64,000 nucleotides of DNA, from positions 3,854,501 to 3,918,500 of the forward strand of contig NZ_CP023690.1 in the NCBI RefSeq assembly GCF_008704795.1, in the 5' to 3' direction. This document shows positions 8,164-17,875 of the stretch, piece after piece (position 1 is the stretch's first letter; each line of letters starts with the position of its first letter). The translations under genes were made by a program, and so were the position numbers. The notes under the pieces were generated by a model that was not told the origin of the DNA, did not search any database, and was given only the letters and a program-made list of their open reading frames with translations. Source of the DNA: Streptomyces spectabilis (GTDB taxonomy: Bacteria; Actinomycetota; Actinomycetes; Streptomycetales; Streptomycetaceae).

Positions 8164-10020
8164 GTGAACGGAACGTCTGAAGGGCCGACTGCCACAGCGG
8201 TCACAGCACCGGGCCGCACCCGGCCTGCCGTCACAGAGCGTAATCAATGCTGCGGTGTGGCCGGGCACTCCGTCCAGCACACCGCCGACTACCGCGCGGC
8301 GTTCGCCGCCGCCCCCCTCCCCCTCGCCGTCGTCGACCGCGAGGGGCTCATCGTCTGCGCCAACGAGGCGTTCGCCGCGCTGCTCGGCGCGGACCACGCC
8401 GAACTGCCCGGCCGGGTCGCCGCCGACCTCGTGGACCTGGCGTCGGACGCCCGTGCCTGGCACGCGTACCACGAGGTGCTCCGGGGCCGCCAGGCCAAGC
8501 TGCGCTGCACGCGCCGCCTCAAACACCCCGACGGGCACTCCCTGTGGACGCAGATCACCGTCTCGCCGCTGCCGGACGAGCGGCACGCGCCGGGCACCGT
8601 GCTGCTCGCCGCCGCCGACATCAGCGCCCGCCGCGACCTCCAGGCACGGCTCCGCCACCTCCAGATGCACGACCCGGTGACCCGGCTCCCCAACCGCGCG
8701 CTGTTCTTCGAGCGGCTCGCCACCGCCCTGGAGGCGGGCGCGTACGACGACACGAGCACGGGCCGCGTCGGCCTGTGCTACCTGGACCTCGACGGGTTCA
8801 AGGCGGTCAACGACACCCTCGGGCACCGCGTCGGCGACCGGCTGCTCGCCGCCGTGGCCGAGCGCCTGACCGCCTGCGCCGACCGGGCCGCGTACGGCAG
8901 GACGTCGGCGCCGCTCGTGGCGCGGCTCGGCGGGGACGAGTTCGCGCTCCTCGTGGAGGACTCCACGGGCACCGACCAGCTCGCGGAGCTGGCCGACGCG
9001 ACCCTGCGGGCCCTGCAGGAGCCCTTCGACCTGTCCGGGCAGCGGCTCTCCCTCTCGGCGTCCATCGGCGTCGTCGAGCGGCGCGCCGCGGGGACCACCA
9101 CGACCGGTCTGATGCAGGCCGCCGACACCACGCTGTACTGGGCCAAGACCGACGGCAAGGCCCGCTGGACGCTCTTCGACCCGGAGCGCAACGCGCACTG
9201 CATGACCCGGCAGGCGCTTGCCAGTTCGCTGCGGCCCGCCGTCGAGCGCGACGAGTTCGTGCTCGACTACCAGCCGCTCGTGTGCATGGACGACGGCGGT
9301 CTGCGCGGCGTGGAGGCGCTGGTGCGGTGGGATCATCCGCAGTTCGGACTGCTCACGCCGAATCGGTTCATCGGACTTGCTGAAGAAGACGGATCCATCG
9401 TGCAGCTGGGCCGCTGGGTGCTGCGCACGGCCTGTCGGCAGGCGCGCCGCTGGCAGCTCGAACACCCCGGGCGGGAGCCGGTGTTCGTGAGCGTGAACGT
9501 CGCCGTGCGGCAGGTGTGGGACTCCGACCTCGTCGCGGACGTCGCGGAGATCCTCGCCGAGACCGGGCTCGCGCCCGAGCTGCTCCAGCTGGAGCTGACC
9601 GAGTCCGCCGTCATGGGCTCCGCCGGGCGGCCGCTCCAGGCCCTCCAGGCGCTGAGCGACATGGGCGTGCGCATCGCCATCGACGACTTCGGCACGGGCT
9701 ACTCCAACCTCGCGTATCTGAGCCGCCTTCCCGTCTCCGTGCTCAAGCTGGACGGGTCCTTCGTCCGGGGCTTCCAGTACGAGGAGGGCGAGGGCCACGT
9801 CAACCCGGCCGACGAGGTGATCGTCGAGGCCATGGTGCGCCTGGCCCACCAGCTCGGGCTCACCGTCACCGCCGAGTGCGTGGAGACCTCGGGGCAGGCG
9901 GAGCGGCTGCGCAGGATCGGCTGCGACACCGGGCAGGGGTGGCTGTACTCCCGGGCCGTGGCCGCTGAGCGGATCTCCAAGATCCTTACGACGGAGGGGC
10001 TCGCTGCCGCCGAGGCGTGA
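8164..10020 (+). CDS. cdgA: PAS-GGDEF-EAL c-di-GMP turnover protein
   Basis: A 618-aa soluble protein with PAS (about residues 45-155), GGDEF (about 165-340) and EAL (about 365-615) domains. The cyclase motif GGDEF is intact at 256-260 and the phosphodiesterase motif EAL at 384-386, with the metal-binding DDFGTGYS loop at 507-514, so both activities could exist. The inhibitory RxxD site normally five residues before GGDEF is absent. Domain order and gene context match S. coelicolor CdgA, where c-di-GMP level controls development through BldD (family knowledge). I chose GTG 8164 because gggag lies about eight bases upstream; an in-frame ATG at 8044 has no ribosome-binding site. There is no membrane segment. 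It is followed by a strong terminator. Confidence 0.92.
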   Translation: MNGTSEGPTATAVTAPGRTRPAVTERNQCCGVAGHSVQHTADYRAAFAAAPLPLAVVDREGLIVCANEAFAALLGADHAELPGRVAADLVDLASDARAWHAYHEVLRGRQAKLRCTRRLKHPDGHSLWTQITVSPLPDERHAPGTVLLAAADISARRDLQARLRHLQMHDPVTRLPNRALFFERLATALEAGAYDDTSTGRVGLCYLDLDGFKAVNDTLGHRVGDRLLAAVAERLTACADRAAYGRTSAPLVARLGGDEFALLVEDSTGTDQLAELADATLRALQEPFDLSGQRLSLSASIGVVERRAAGTTTTGLMQAADTTLYWAKTDGKARWTLFDPERNAHCMTRQALASSLRPAVERDEFVLDYQPLVCMDDGGLRGVEALVRWDHPQFGLLTPNRFIGLAEEDGSIVQLGRWVLRTACRQARRWQLEHPGREPVFVSVNVAVRQVWDSDLVADVAEILAETGLAPELLQLELTESAVMGSAGRPLQALQALSDMGVRIAIDDFGTGYSNLAYLSRLPVSVLKLDGSFVRGFQYEEGEGHVNPADEVIVEAMVRLAHQLGLTVTAECVETSGQAERLRRIGCDTGQGWLYSRAVAAERISKILTTEGLAAAEA

Positions 10021-10039
10021 CGCCTCGGGCGCCGTACGC

Positions 10040-10075
10040 GGGTGCCGCCCCCACCCCCGTGAGGGGGCGGCACCC
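10040..10075 (+). terminator. terminator after cdgA
   Basis: A perfect 13-bp GC stem (gggtgccgccccc with its complement) and a 10-base loop, 20 bases after the cdgA stop and between convergent genes. Confidence 0.8.
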
Positions 10076-10133
10076 CCGCTTCCCTGGATGTGGTGCGCCA
10101 TGTCCGTCGCGCGTCTGCGGCTTCGTCGGGGCT

Positions 10134-10168
10134 GAGCGCGCAGTTCCCCGCGCCCCTTCGGGGCGCTC
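10134..10168. repeat. dispersed 21-bp repeat within a hairpin, copy 1
   Basis: The core cgcgcagttccccgcgcccct (10137-10157) recurs exactly at 42109-42129 (reverse), 42204-42224 and 56653-56673, always between genes. Here it lies in a hairpin closed by gagcgc/gcgctc with an inner gcgcccc/ggggcgc stem. It is a common dispersed Streptomyces element, often placed like a terminator. Confidence 0.75.
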
Positions 10169-10172
10169 CCGT

Positions 10173-11285
<1,113 letters not shown>

Positions 11286-11391
11286 TGGGGCCTCCTGCGG
11301 TCCGCCTTGTCCGTCCGTACGGAAGGCGGTAACAGGAGGGGGGCTCCGCTTATTCCCGGTCCCTCGCGGGTGCGCCCCAGGCCCGCGCGGG

Positions 11392-12132
11392 CTAGGCGCC
11401 CGGGGACTGCACCAAGGGCTCCTTCGTGAAGAGGGCTCCCAGGCGGGGGGCGTTGACCCGGCGGGTGGCCAGGCGGAGGGCTTCCCAGACGGTGACCTGG
11501 TTGGCGGTGAGGACGGGCTTGCCGAGGGCGGCCTCCAGGTCGCGGACGTGGGCGGCGGTGTGCAGGGCCGTGTCGGGCAGGAGCACGGCCTGCGCGTCGG
11601 GGTGGTCGCCCGCGCGGGCGAGCGCGAGGACCTCGTCGAGCCCCCACGTGCCGACCTCGGCCGCCGTGACGATGCCGCTGGAGCGCAGGGACACCACCTC
11701 GGTCCCCGCCGCCTTGAGGAAGGCGGCGAAGTGCCCGGCGACGTCCTCGGGGTACGTGGCCGCGACGGCGACGCGCCCCGCCCCCAGCTCCCGTACCGCG
11801 TGGACGAACGCGAAGGACGTGGAGGACGCGGGCAGGCCCGCCGACCGGGCCAGGGCGCGCACCTGGCCGTGGGCGCCCTCCCAGCCGAAGACGAAGCTCC
11901 CGCTGGTGCACGCCCACACCACGGCCTCCGCTCCGGTCAGGCGCAGCTCCTCGACCCCGGCGGCGAGCCGCGCGGGCGAGCCCATCTCCAGGAGCGCGTC
12001 GACGCGGTGCGCGTCCTCGCCGATGTCGGTGTGGACGACCTGGAGGCGGATGTCGGAGCCGAGGAGCTGCTCGATGCGCGGGTAGTCGTCCTCGGCGGAG
12101 TGCCCCGGGTAGAGGAATCCGAGTGCGGTCAA
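11392..12132 (-). CDS. Asp/Glu racemase-superfamily enzyme (maleate isomerase/AMDase-like), second of pair
   Basis: A 246-aa protein of the aspartate/glutamate racemase, maleate cis-trans isomerase and arylmalonate decarboxylase superfamily. The first catalytic-type Cys is present (Cys75 in WACTSGSF). At the position of the second Cys the sequence reads LLPDTAL, so the second Cys is replaced. That argues against a two-Cys racemase and for a one-Cys isomerase or decarboxylase, or a non-catalytic partner. Translation begins at TTG 12132, which overlaps the TGA of the upstream paralogue (TTGA), behind a ggagg site, so the two are coupled and may form a heteromer. The amidase and hydroxyacid dehydrogenase nearby suggest a role on a dicarboxylic acid or its amide. 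Confidence 0.8.
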   Translation of the reverse strand: MTALGFLYPGHSAEDDYPRIEQLLGSDIRLQVVHTDIGEDAHRVDALLEMGSPARLAAGVEELRLTGAEAVVWACTSGSFVFGWEGAHGQVRALARSAGLPASSTSFAFVHAVRELGAGRVAVAATYPEDVAGHFAAFLKAAGTEVVSLRSSGIVTAAEVGTWGLDEVLALARAGDHPDAQAVLLPDTALHTAAHVRDLEAALGKPVLTANQVTVWEALRLATRRVNAPRLGALFTKEPLVQSPGA

Positions 12133-13064
12133 GACCAGCCTCCTTCTGCGGTGGGGCCCGCGGCTCCGGGCCCCGCGGGCGGTTCCGGCAGGGCCTCCGG
12201 GGGCGCCGCGGGTGCGGGCGGCCCGGACGGCGGCGGCTCGGTCACCGCCGGTTCCGGCACGCCGCCCGCCGGTGACCCGAGCGCCGGGTCCAGGGGGGCG
12301 AGCGTCGCCGCGCCCGGCCGCGCGCCCGCGTCGATCAGCGCTTGGTAAGGCCCTACCGCACGCGTACCCAGCCGTCGCAGCGCCGACCACATCGTCACCT
12401 GGTTCGCCGACAGGACCGGTACCCGCAGCTCCGCTTCCAGCTGCGGGATGACGTCGTACGTGGGCAGGTTCGTACAGCTGATGAACAGCGCGTCCACCGG
12501 CCGCAGCACGGCGCGGCGCGCCATGTCCGCGACGTCGCGGTAGGGCACCTTCCAGATGTGCCGGGTGAGTCCGAGGTAGGCACGGCCCACGACGGAGACG
12601 CCCGCCTCGCCCAGGTACTCCTCCAGGGCCTGGGTGACCGACCAGGTGTACGGCGTGACGAGGGCGATGCGGTGCGCGTCCACCTCGGCGAGCGCCTCCA
12701 GGAGCGCGCCCGACGTGGTCACGGAGGCCACCGCGCCCTCGCGCGTCATGGCCTCGCACATGGCCCGCTCGCCCGCCACGCCGCCGACGAAGCTGCCCGA
12801 CGTACAGGCGTAGGCGAGGACCTCGGGCTCGGCGGCGGTCAGCGCCCGGACCGCATCGGCGAGCGTCTCGTGCTCGCTGACCAGGCGCGCGAGGTCGAGG
12901 CTGACCTCGACCGGCACGTACGGGGTGCGCGTGAGGTGCAGGGAGACGTCGTCGGGGACCCACCGCCACAGCTCGCGGTCCAGGGCGAAGTCGAAGGGAG
13001 CGACGACGCCGACACCGCGCTGGGGGTGTGGTCCGCCGAGCATCGAGAAGGAAGTGACGTCCAT
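12129..13064 (-). CDS. Asp/Glu racemase-superfamily enzyme, EutA/maleate isomerase-like
   Basis: A 311-aa enzyme with both family Cys residues: Cys87 in YACTSGSF and Cys197 in SCTNLPTYD. It resembles proteins annotated as maleate cis-trans isomerase, arylmalonate decarboxylase or EutA (ectoine utilisation). The last 60 residues are an extra Pro/Ala-rich tail (PEPAVTEPPPSGPPAPA) absent from the family core. It is coupled to a shorter paralogue downstream and divergent from a 2-hydroxyacid dehydrogenase and an amidase. An Ehu-type transporter lies 6 kb away. Since EutD and EutE are not present, ectoine is not established as the substrate. Confidence 0.82.
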   Translation of the reverse strand: MDVTSFSMLGGPHPQRGVGVVAPFDFALDRELWRWVPDDVSLHLTRTPYVPVEVSLDLARLVSEHETLADAVRALTAAEPEVLAYACTSGSFVGGVAGERAMCEAMTREGAVASVTTSGALLEALAEVDAHRIALVTPYTWSVTQALEEYLGEAGVSVVGRAYLGLTRHIWKVPYRDVADMARRAVLRPVDALFISCTNLPTYDVIPQLEAELRVPVLSANQVTMWSALRRLGTRAVGPYQALIDAGARPGAATLAPLDPALGSPAGGVPEPAVTEPPPSGPPAPAAPPEALPEPPAGPGAAGPTAEGGWS

Positions 13065-13379
13065 GAGCAGGCCCTACGTTCGTGCGTGCGTGCGGTGACA
13101 GGGCCGGCCGGGGGCCGGAAGTGGTGCGGTGCCGGCGACGCGCCGGGACGTCGGGACAGGGAACGCGTGCGGCGTGCACACGGTCGCGGGAGCGGGTGCG
13201 CGGTACGCACTCGACCGCCGCGGTCACGGGAGTGAAGTGCCTCTGTTGACGAAGGTAGGTTCGGGTGCCAGCGTGGTCAATCCGCACATCTCAGACAGTC
13301 GAAGACGCCGGTTCACGCGGCGCGGCGTGCGCCGTACCGGCCCCAGTCCAGCACGCACTTCCAGGGAAGCGGGCTCTCG
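13065..13379. promoter_or_regulatory. divergent control region, racemase pair / 2-hydroxyacid dehydrogenase
   Basis: About 315 bases between divergent starts. At 13280-13292 it holds atccgcacatctc, which matches atccgcatatctc at 19470-19482 upstream of ehuB at 12 of 13 positions. The neighbouring IclR regulator is the natural candidate for a shared site. A cgtgcgtgcgtgcg run is present near 13082. No clear -10/-35 pair was found. Confidence 0.4.
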
Positions 13380-14387
13380 TTGCGAAATGGTTTCTCCACC
13401 GTGTCCGAAAGCACCGGGTCCGAGGGCCGTGCCGTGCCTCCGACCGTGCTCGTGCTCGACGCCCCGGCGCCCGCGCCGCCGCCGCGGCTCGGCGCGCTGA
13501 CCGGCCGGGTCCGGATCCGGCACACCGACGCGGACGGCCTGGCCGGCGAACTTCCGGGCGCCGACGTGCTGTTGGTGTGGGACTTCCTGTCCGACGCGGT
13601 GCGCCACGCGTGGCCGGGCGAGGGGCCGCGGCCGCGCTGGGTGCACACCGCGAGCGCGGGCGTGGACCGCCTGATGTGTCCCGAACTCGTCGCCTCCGAC
13701 ACGGTGGTGACCAACGCCCGGGGCGTCTTCGACCAGCCGATCGCCGAGTACGTCGCGGCGCTCGTGCTCGCCATGGCCAAGGACCTGCCGCGCACGCTCG
13801 CCCTCCAGGGCGAGCGGACCTGGCTGCACCGCGAGAGCCAGCGGATCGCGGGCACGCGCGCGTGCGTGGTGGGTTCGGGCCCGATCGGGCGGGCGGTCGT
13901 GCGCACGCTCAAGGCGCTCGGCATCACGACGGTCCTCGTCGGCCGCCGCCCGCGCACGGGCGTGCACGGGCCCGCCGATCTCGACCGGCTGCTCGCGCGC
14001 GCCGACTGGGTGGTGTGCGCGGCGCCGCTCACCGAGGACACGCGCGGCATGTTCGACGAGCGCCGCTTCGGCGTGATGCAGCCGTCGGCGCGGTTCATCA
14101 ACGTGGGCCGGGGCCCGCTGGTCGTGGAGGAGGACCTGGTGGCCGCCCTGTCCAAGCGGTGGATCGCGGGCGCGGCCCTGGACGTCTTCGAGAGCGAGCC
14201 GCTGCCCCCGGACAGCCCGCTGTGGACGGCCCCCGGTCTGCTGGTGTCCCCGCACATGAGCGGGGACACGGTCGGCTGGCGGGACGAACTCGGCGCGCAG
14301 TTCGTGAAGTTGTACGCGCAGTGGGAGGCGGGGCGGTCCCTGTCCAACGTGGTCGACAAGAAACGCGGTTACGTCCCGGGGCACTGA
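13380..14387 (+). CDS. D-isomer-specific 2-hydroxyacid dehydrogenase family protein
   Basis: A 335-aa NAD(P)-dependent oxidoreductase. The Rossmann motif GSGPIGRAV is at about residues 162-170. The family's catalytic regions follow: INVGRGPLVVEEDLVAAL with the conserved Arg, ALDVFESEPLP with the conserved Glu, and LLVSPHMSGDTVGW with the catalytic His. Members reduce or oxidise 2-keto or 2-hydroxy acids. The start is uncertain: TTG 13380 has gggaag about 12 bases upstream, while GTG 13401 in frame has no site. The gene is followed after about 160 bases by an amidase on the same strand, divergent from two racemase-family genes, and it probably belongs to the same pathway as the Ehu-type transporter. 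Confidence 0.88.
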   Translation: MRNGFSTVSESTGSEGRAVPPTVLVLDAPAPAPPPRLGALTGRVRIRHTDADGLAGELPGADVLLVWDFLSDAVRHAWPGEGPRPRWVHTASAGVDRLMCPELVASDTVVTNARGVFDQPIAEYVAALVLAMAKDLPRTLALQGERTWLHRESQRIAGTRACVVGSGPIGRAVVRTLKALGITTVLVGRRPRTGVHGPADLDRLLARADWVVCAAPLTEDTRGMFDERRFGVMQPSARFINVGRGPLVVEEDLVAALSKRWIAGAALDVFESEPLPPDSPLWTAPGLLVSPHMSGDTVGWRDELGAQFVKLYAQWEAGRSLSNVVDKKRGYVPGH

Positions 14388-14549
14388 CCGTGGCCGCGAG
14401 TGGGCAGGGATCACGCGTCCCCCGCGTTCCCCGCGTTCCCCGGGCCCACCGGTCTCCCCGGGTCCGTCTCGCCACATACGCGTGTTCGCAGGTCCCTTGC
14501 CGTTGTTCCCGTCGCCGTCCCCCCGCCGGGCACTCATCCAGGAGCGTGC

Positions 14550-15965
14550 ATGACCGATCTCGCCGATCTGACCGCCACCCAACTCGTCGACGGCTACCGC
14601 AAGGGCGAATTCGGCCCCGTCGACGCGGCCCGCGCGGTGCTGCGCAGGGCCGAGGAGATCCAGCCGTCGGTGAACGCGTTCGTCCGTGTCGACGCGGAAG
14701 CGGCGCTCGCGCAGGCGCGGGAGAGCGCGGCGCGCTGGCGCGCGGGCGAGCCGCTCGGGCTCGTGGACGGGGTGCCGGTCACCGTCAAGGACATCCTGCT
14801 GCAGCGCGGCGGGCCCACGCTGCGCGGCTCCCGGTGCGTGGACGAGGAGGGCGCGTGGGAGGAGGACGCGCCGTCCGTGGCGCGGCTGCGCGAGCAGGGC
14901 GCGGTGTTCGTCGGCAAGACGACCACGCCCGAGTTCGGCTGGAAAGGCGTCACGGACAGCCCCCGGCACGGGATCACCCGCAATCCGTACGACACGACGC
15001 GCACCGCGGGCGGATCGAGCGGCGGCGGCGCGGCCGCCGTGGCCCTGGGCGCCGGGCCGCTGGCCCTGGGCACGGACGGCGGCGGCTCGGTGCGGATCCC
15101 CGGCGCCTTCTGCGGGATCTTCGCGCTCAAGCCGACGTACGGGAGGGTGCCGCTGTTCCCGCCGTCCGCGTTCGGGACGCTCTCGCACGTGGGCCCGATG
15201 ACGCGGGACGCGGCGGACGCGGCGCTGCTCATGGATGTGATCGGGCTTCCCGACGCGCGGGACTGGTCCTGTCTCGGCCCGCGCGAGGGCACCTTCCGGG
15301 AGGCGCTGCGCGGCGGGGTGCGGGGGCTGCGGGTGGCGTACTCGCCGACGCTCGGCGGGCAGGTCGCGGTGCGGCCCGCGGTGGCGGCGGCCGTGCGCAG
15401 GGGCGTGGAGGCCCTGGCGTCGCTCGGCGCGTACGTCGAGGAGACCGACCCCGACTTCGCCGATCCCGTGGAGGCCTTCCACACGCTGTGGTTCAGCGGG
15501 GCGGCACGGGTGGTGCAGCAACTGCCGCCCGCGCGCCGGGAGTCGCTCGACCCGGCGCTGCGGGAGGTGTGCGGGCAGGGCGCCCGGTACAGCGCCCTTG
15601 ACTATCTCGCGGCGGTCGACGTCCGCATGGAGCTCGGCCGGCGCATGGGCCGCTTCCACGAGACGTACGACCTGCTGGTGACGCCGACGCTGCCGATCAC
15701 GGCCTTCGCGGCGGGGGCCGAGGTGCCGCCGCGGAGCGGGGCGCGGCGGTGGACGGGGTGGACCCCGTTCACGTACCCCTTCAACCTCACCCAGCAGCCC
15801 GCCGCGACGGTGCCGTGCGGGGTGGACGGGGACGGGCTTCCCGTGGGGATGCAGCTCGTCGGGGCGCGGTTCGCCGACGACCTGGTGCTGCGGGCGGCGC
15901 ACGCCCTGTACGAGGCCGGGGCGGCGGCGATCCCCCGGCCCGGCGCGGCCGGGTCGGGGGACTAG
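14550..15965 (+). CDS. amidase signature-family hydrolase
   Basis: A 471-aa cytoplasmic amidase. The Ser-cisSer-Lys triad is visible: Lys80 in VPVTVKD, the cis-Ser in GGSSGGG (156/157) and the nucleophile Ser180 in GTDGGGSVRIP. The C-terminal PFNLTQQPAATVPCG and GLPVGMQLVG segments are also typical. The start is ATG 14550, five bases after ggag; the frame is open about 150 bases further but without a better signal. Such enzymes hydrolyse carboxylic amides to acid and ammonia. Here a substrate that feeds the neighbouring racemase/isomerase-like and hydroxyacid dehydrogenase enzymes is likely (inference). Confidence 0.9.
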   Translation: MTDLADLTATQLVDGYRKGEFGPVDAARAVLRRAEEIQPSVNAFVRVDAEAALAQARESAARWRAGEPLGLVDGVPVTVKDILLQRGGPTLRGSRCVDEEGAWEEDAPSVARLREQGAVFVGKTTTPEFGWKGVTDSPRHGITRNPYDTTRTAGGSSGGGAAAVALGAGPLALGTDGGGSVRIPGAFCGIFALKPTYGRVPLFPPSAFGTLSHVGPMTRDAADAALLMDVIGLPDARDWSCLGPREGTFREALRGGVRGLRVAYSPTLGGQVAVRPAVAAAVRRGVEALASLGAYVEETDPDFADPVEAFHTLWFSGAARVVQQLPPARRESLDPALREVCGQGARYSALDYLAAVDVRMELGRRMGRFHETYDLLVTPTLPITAFAAGAEVPPRSGARRWTGWTPFTYPFNLTQQPAATVPCGVDGDGLPVGMQLVGARFADDLVLRAAHALYEAGAAAIPRPGAAGSGD

Positions 15966-15983
15966 GGCCTGGCGCGCGGCGCG

Positions 15984-17246
15984 TCACGCCGCCTTGGTCA
16001 GGGTGGACCGGTCCTTGGCCGGTGCGTGGAGAGCGGGCGCCGCGGCGGGGTGCCCGTCGTGGCGCGGCCACAGGAGGAGGGCCCCGGCCGCTCCCGCCCC
16101 TGCGAGGACCGCGAGGACGGACCAGGCGAGGGTGAGTCCGGCGCTCGTGCCGAGCCAGCCCGCGACGGGATAGGTGATCAGCCAGGCCAGGTGCGACAGG
16201 GAGAACTGGGCCGCGAACGCCTCGGGGATCGCGTTCCGTCCGACGGAGGCGCGCAGGACCTTGCCGGTCGGCGTGATGACCAGGGCCATGCCGACGCCGA
16301 TCAGGCTCCAGACGACCGCCGTACCGGTCCAGGTGGCGAGTCCGGCCGCGGTGAGCGTCACCGCGGCGGTCGCGCCGCCGACGAGGACTCCGGCGCCGGT
16401 CATCATGACGGTGCGGGAGGCGATCCGGTCGAGCACGCGCGGCAGTACGAGGGCCGCGAGGAGCGTTCCGGTGCCGGAGGCGGCGAGCATCAGGGCGACG
16501 TCGGACTGCGAGCCGCCGAGTTCGTCGCGGACGTGGTTGACGGTGTTGACGACGACGATCGCCCCTGCCGACGCGACCACGAGGTTGAGCGCCATGAGGC
16601 CGCGCAGCCGCGGCGTCCCGAGGAAGGCCCTGATCCCCGCCGCCGCCTTGTCCCACGCCTTGGCGTGCGCGCTGGGGCGGGCGTCCGGGACGCGCGCCGA
16701 CAGGACGAGCAGGGCGGAGACGAGGAATCCGGCGGAGGTGCCGAGGAACAGCCGGTCGAAGCTCATCAACGTCAGGGCGACGGCTGCGAGGACGGGGCTG
16801 AGCAGGCTCTCCATGGTGGAGGCGACCTGGGAGGCGGACAGCGCCCGGGTGTAGGCGGACTCGTCGGTGACGATGTCGGGGATGACGGCCTGGAACGTGG
16901 GGGTGAACGCCGCGGACGCGGCCTGGAGCAGGCCGATCAGCACGTAGATGTGCCAGACCTCGGTGACCAGCGGAAGCGCCAGGACCACCGCGCCGCGGAC
17001 CACGTCGAGCAGGACCAGGAGCGTTCTCCTGGGGAACCGGTCGACGTACGCGGCGGCCAGCGGGGCGATGACCACGTACATGACCATCTTGATCGTCAGG
17101 GCGGTGCCGAGGACCATCCCGGCGCGCGGCCCCGCGAGGTCGTAGGCGAGCAGCCCGAGGGCCACGGTGGTGAGGCCGGTGCCGAACAGGGCGATGACCT
17201 GGGCACCGAACAGATGGCGGTAGTCGCGGATGGCGAACAGTCGCAT
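15984..17246 (-). CDS. MFS transporter
   Basis: A 420-aa membrane protein with about twelve hydrophobic spans and the MFS loop signature between helices 2 and 3 (AAAYVDRFPRR, residues about 64-74). It resembles exporters of the EntS/MFS_3 type. The start is ATG 17246 after GGAAGGAACCCGCC. It is the last gene of a likely three-gene run (His-rich protein, AhpD-like protein, MFS) headed by a CsoR-like palindrome. It might therefore export a metal complex or a toxic product under copper stress, but nothing in the sequence fixes its substrate. Confidence 0.87.
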   Translation of the reverse strand: MRLFAIRDYRHLFGAQVIALFGTGLTTVALGLLAYDLAGPRAGMVLGTALTIKMVMYVVIAPLAAAYVDRFPRRTLLVLLDVVRGAVVLALPLVTEVWHIYVLIGLLQAASAAFTPTFQAVIPDIVTDESAYTRALSASQVASTMESLLSPVLAAVALTLMSFDRLFLGTSAGFLVSALLVLSARVPDARPSAHAKAWDKAAAGIRAFLGTPRLRGLMALNLVVASAGAIVVVNTVNHVRDELGGSQSDVALMLAASGTGTLLAALVLPRVLDRIASRTVMMTGAGVLVGGATAAVTLTAAGLATWTGTAVVWSLIGVGMALVITPTGKVLRASVGRNAIPEAFAAQFSLSHLAWLITYPVAGWLGTSAGLTLAWSVLAVLAGAGAAGALLLWPRHDGHPAAAPALHAPAKDRSTLTKAA

Positions 17247-17330
17247 GGCGGGTTCCTTCCGTGTCCATGCGGCGGGGCACGGCCCCGGGGCGGGGGCCGT
17301 GCCCCGCGACGACAGGCGGGGGAGTCTTCT

Positions 17331-17861
17331 CTACGCACCGGTGTCGCTCCCCGGTGTGAGGCCGGCGAGCAGGTTGAAGGCGCCGGTGAGGACGTTGAGG
17401 GCGACGACGCCGACGACGTCGGCCATCGCGCGGTCGCTGTGGCCGTGCTCACGCAGCGCCGCGATCTGTTCGTCGGTGATCGACGTCGGTTCGCGATGGA
17501 TCTGGAGGGCGAGGGTGATGATCGCCGCGATCGCGGGATCGGCCGAGGTGCCCGCGCGGGCCCGCTCGATCTCTTCCTCGTCCACTCCCCGGGCGCGGGC
17601 GGCACTGACGTGCGCCTCCAGGCAGAGCCCGCAGCCCTGCCTGGCCTGGACGGTGATCGAGATCCGTTCGCTGGTCCCGCGGTCGAGCTTGGCTCGTCCC
17701 ATGGCCCGGCTGAGCTGGAGGTAGCCGCCGAGGACGGAGGGCGAGTGCGCCATCGTCGAGACCATGTCGCCGAGTCGGCCGTGGCGGGAGGCCAGGTCGG
17801 CGAGGAGGTCGCGCGAGGCGCCGACCGCCGTGTCGGGAGTGAGCCGGGTCAGGCGTGGCAT
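17331..17861 (-). CDS. carboxymuconolactone decarboxylase/AhpD-family protein
   Basis: A 176-aa helical protein with the AhpD core motif Cys77-x-x-Cys80-x3-His84 (CGLCLEAH). That dithiol is the catalytic pair in alkylhydroperoxidase-like members, which detoxify peroxides with a thiol partner. There is no signal peptide. It starts 14 bases after the stop of the His-rich protein gene and is followed after 84 bases by the MFS gene, so the three are probably one transcript. A thiol peroxidase fits a metal- or oxidative-stress operon. Confidence 0.85.
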   Translation of the reverse strand: MPRLTRLTPDTAVGASRDLLADLASRHGRLGDMVSTMAHSPSVLGGYLQLSRAMGRAKLDRGTSERISITVQARQGCGLCLEAHVSAARARGVDEEEIERARAGTSADPAIAAIITLALQIHREPTSITDEQIAALREHGHSDRAMADVVGVVALNVLTGAFNLLAGLTPGSDTGA

Positions 17862-17875
17862 GCCGTTCCTCCCTC

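Noticed and set aside
13224..15902. 892-codon minus-strand frame opposite the dehydrogenase and amidase genes
   Set aside because: The opposite strand carries two genes with intact catalytic motifs; this frame has none and low-complexity His/Arg-rich composition.
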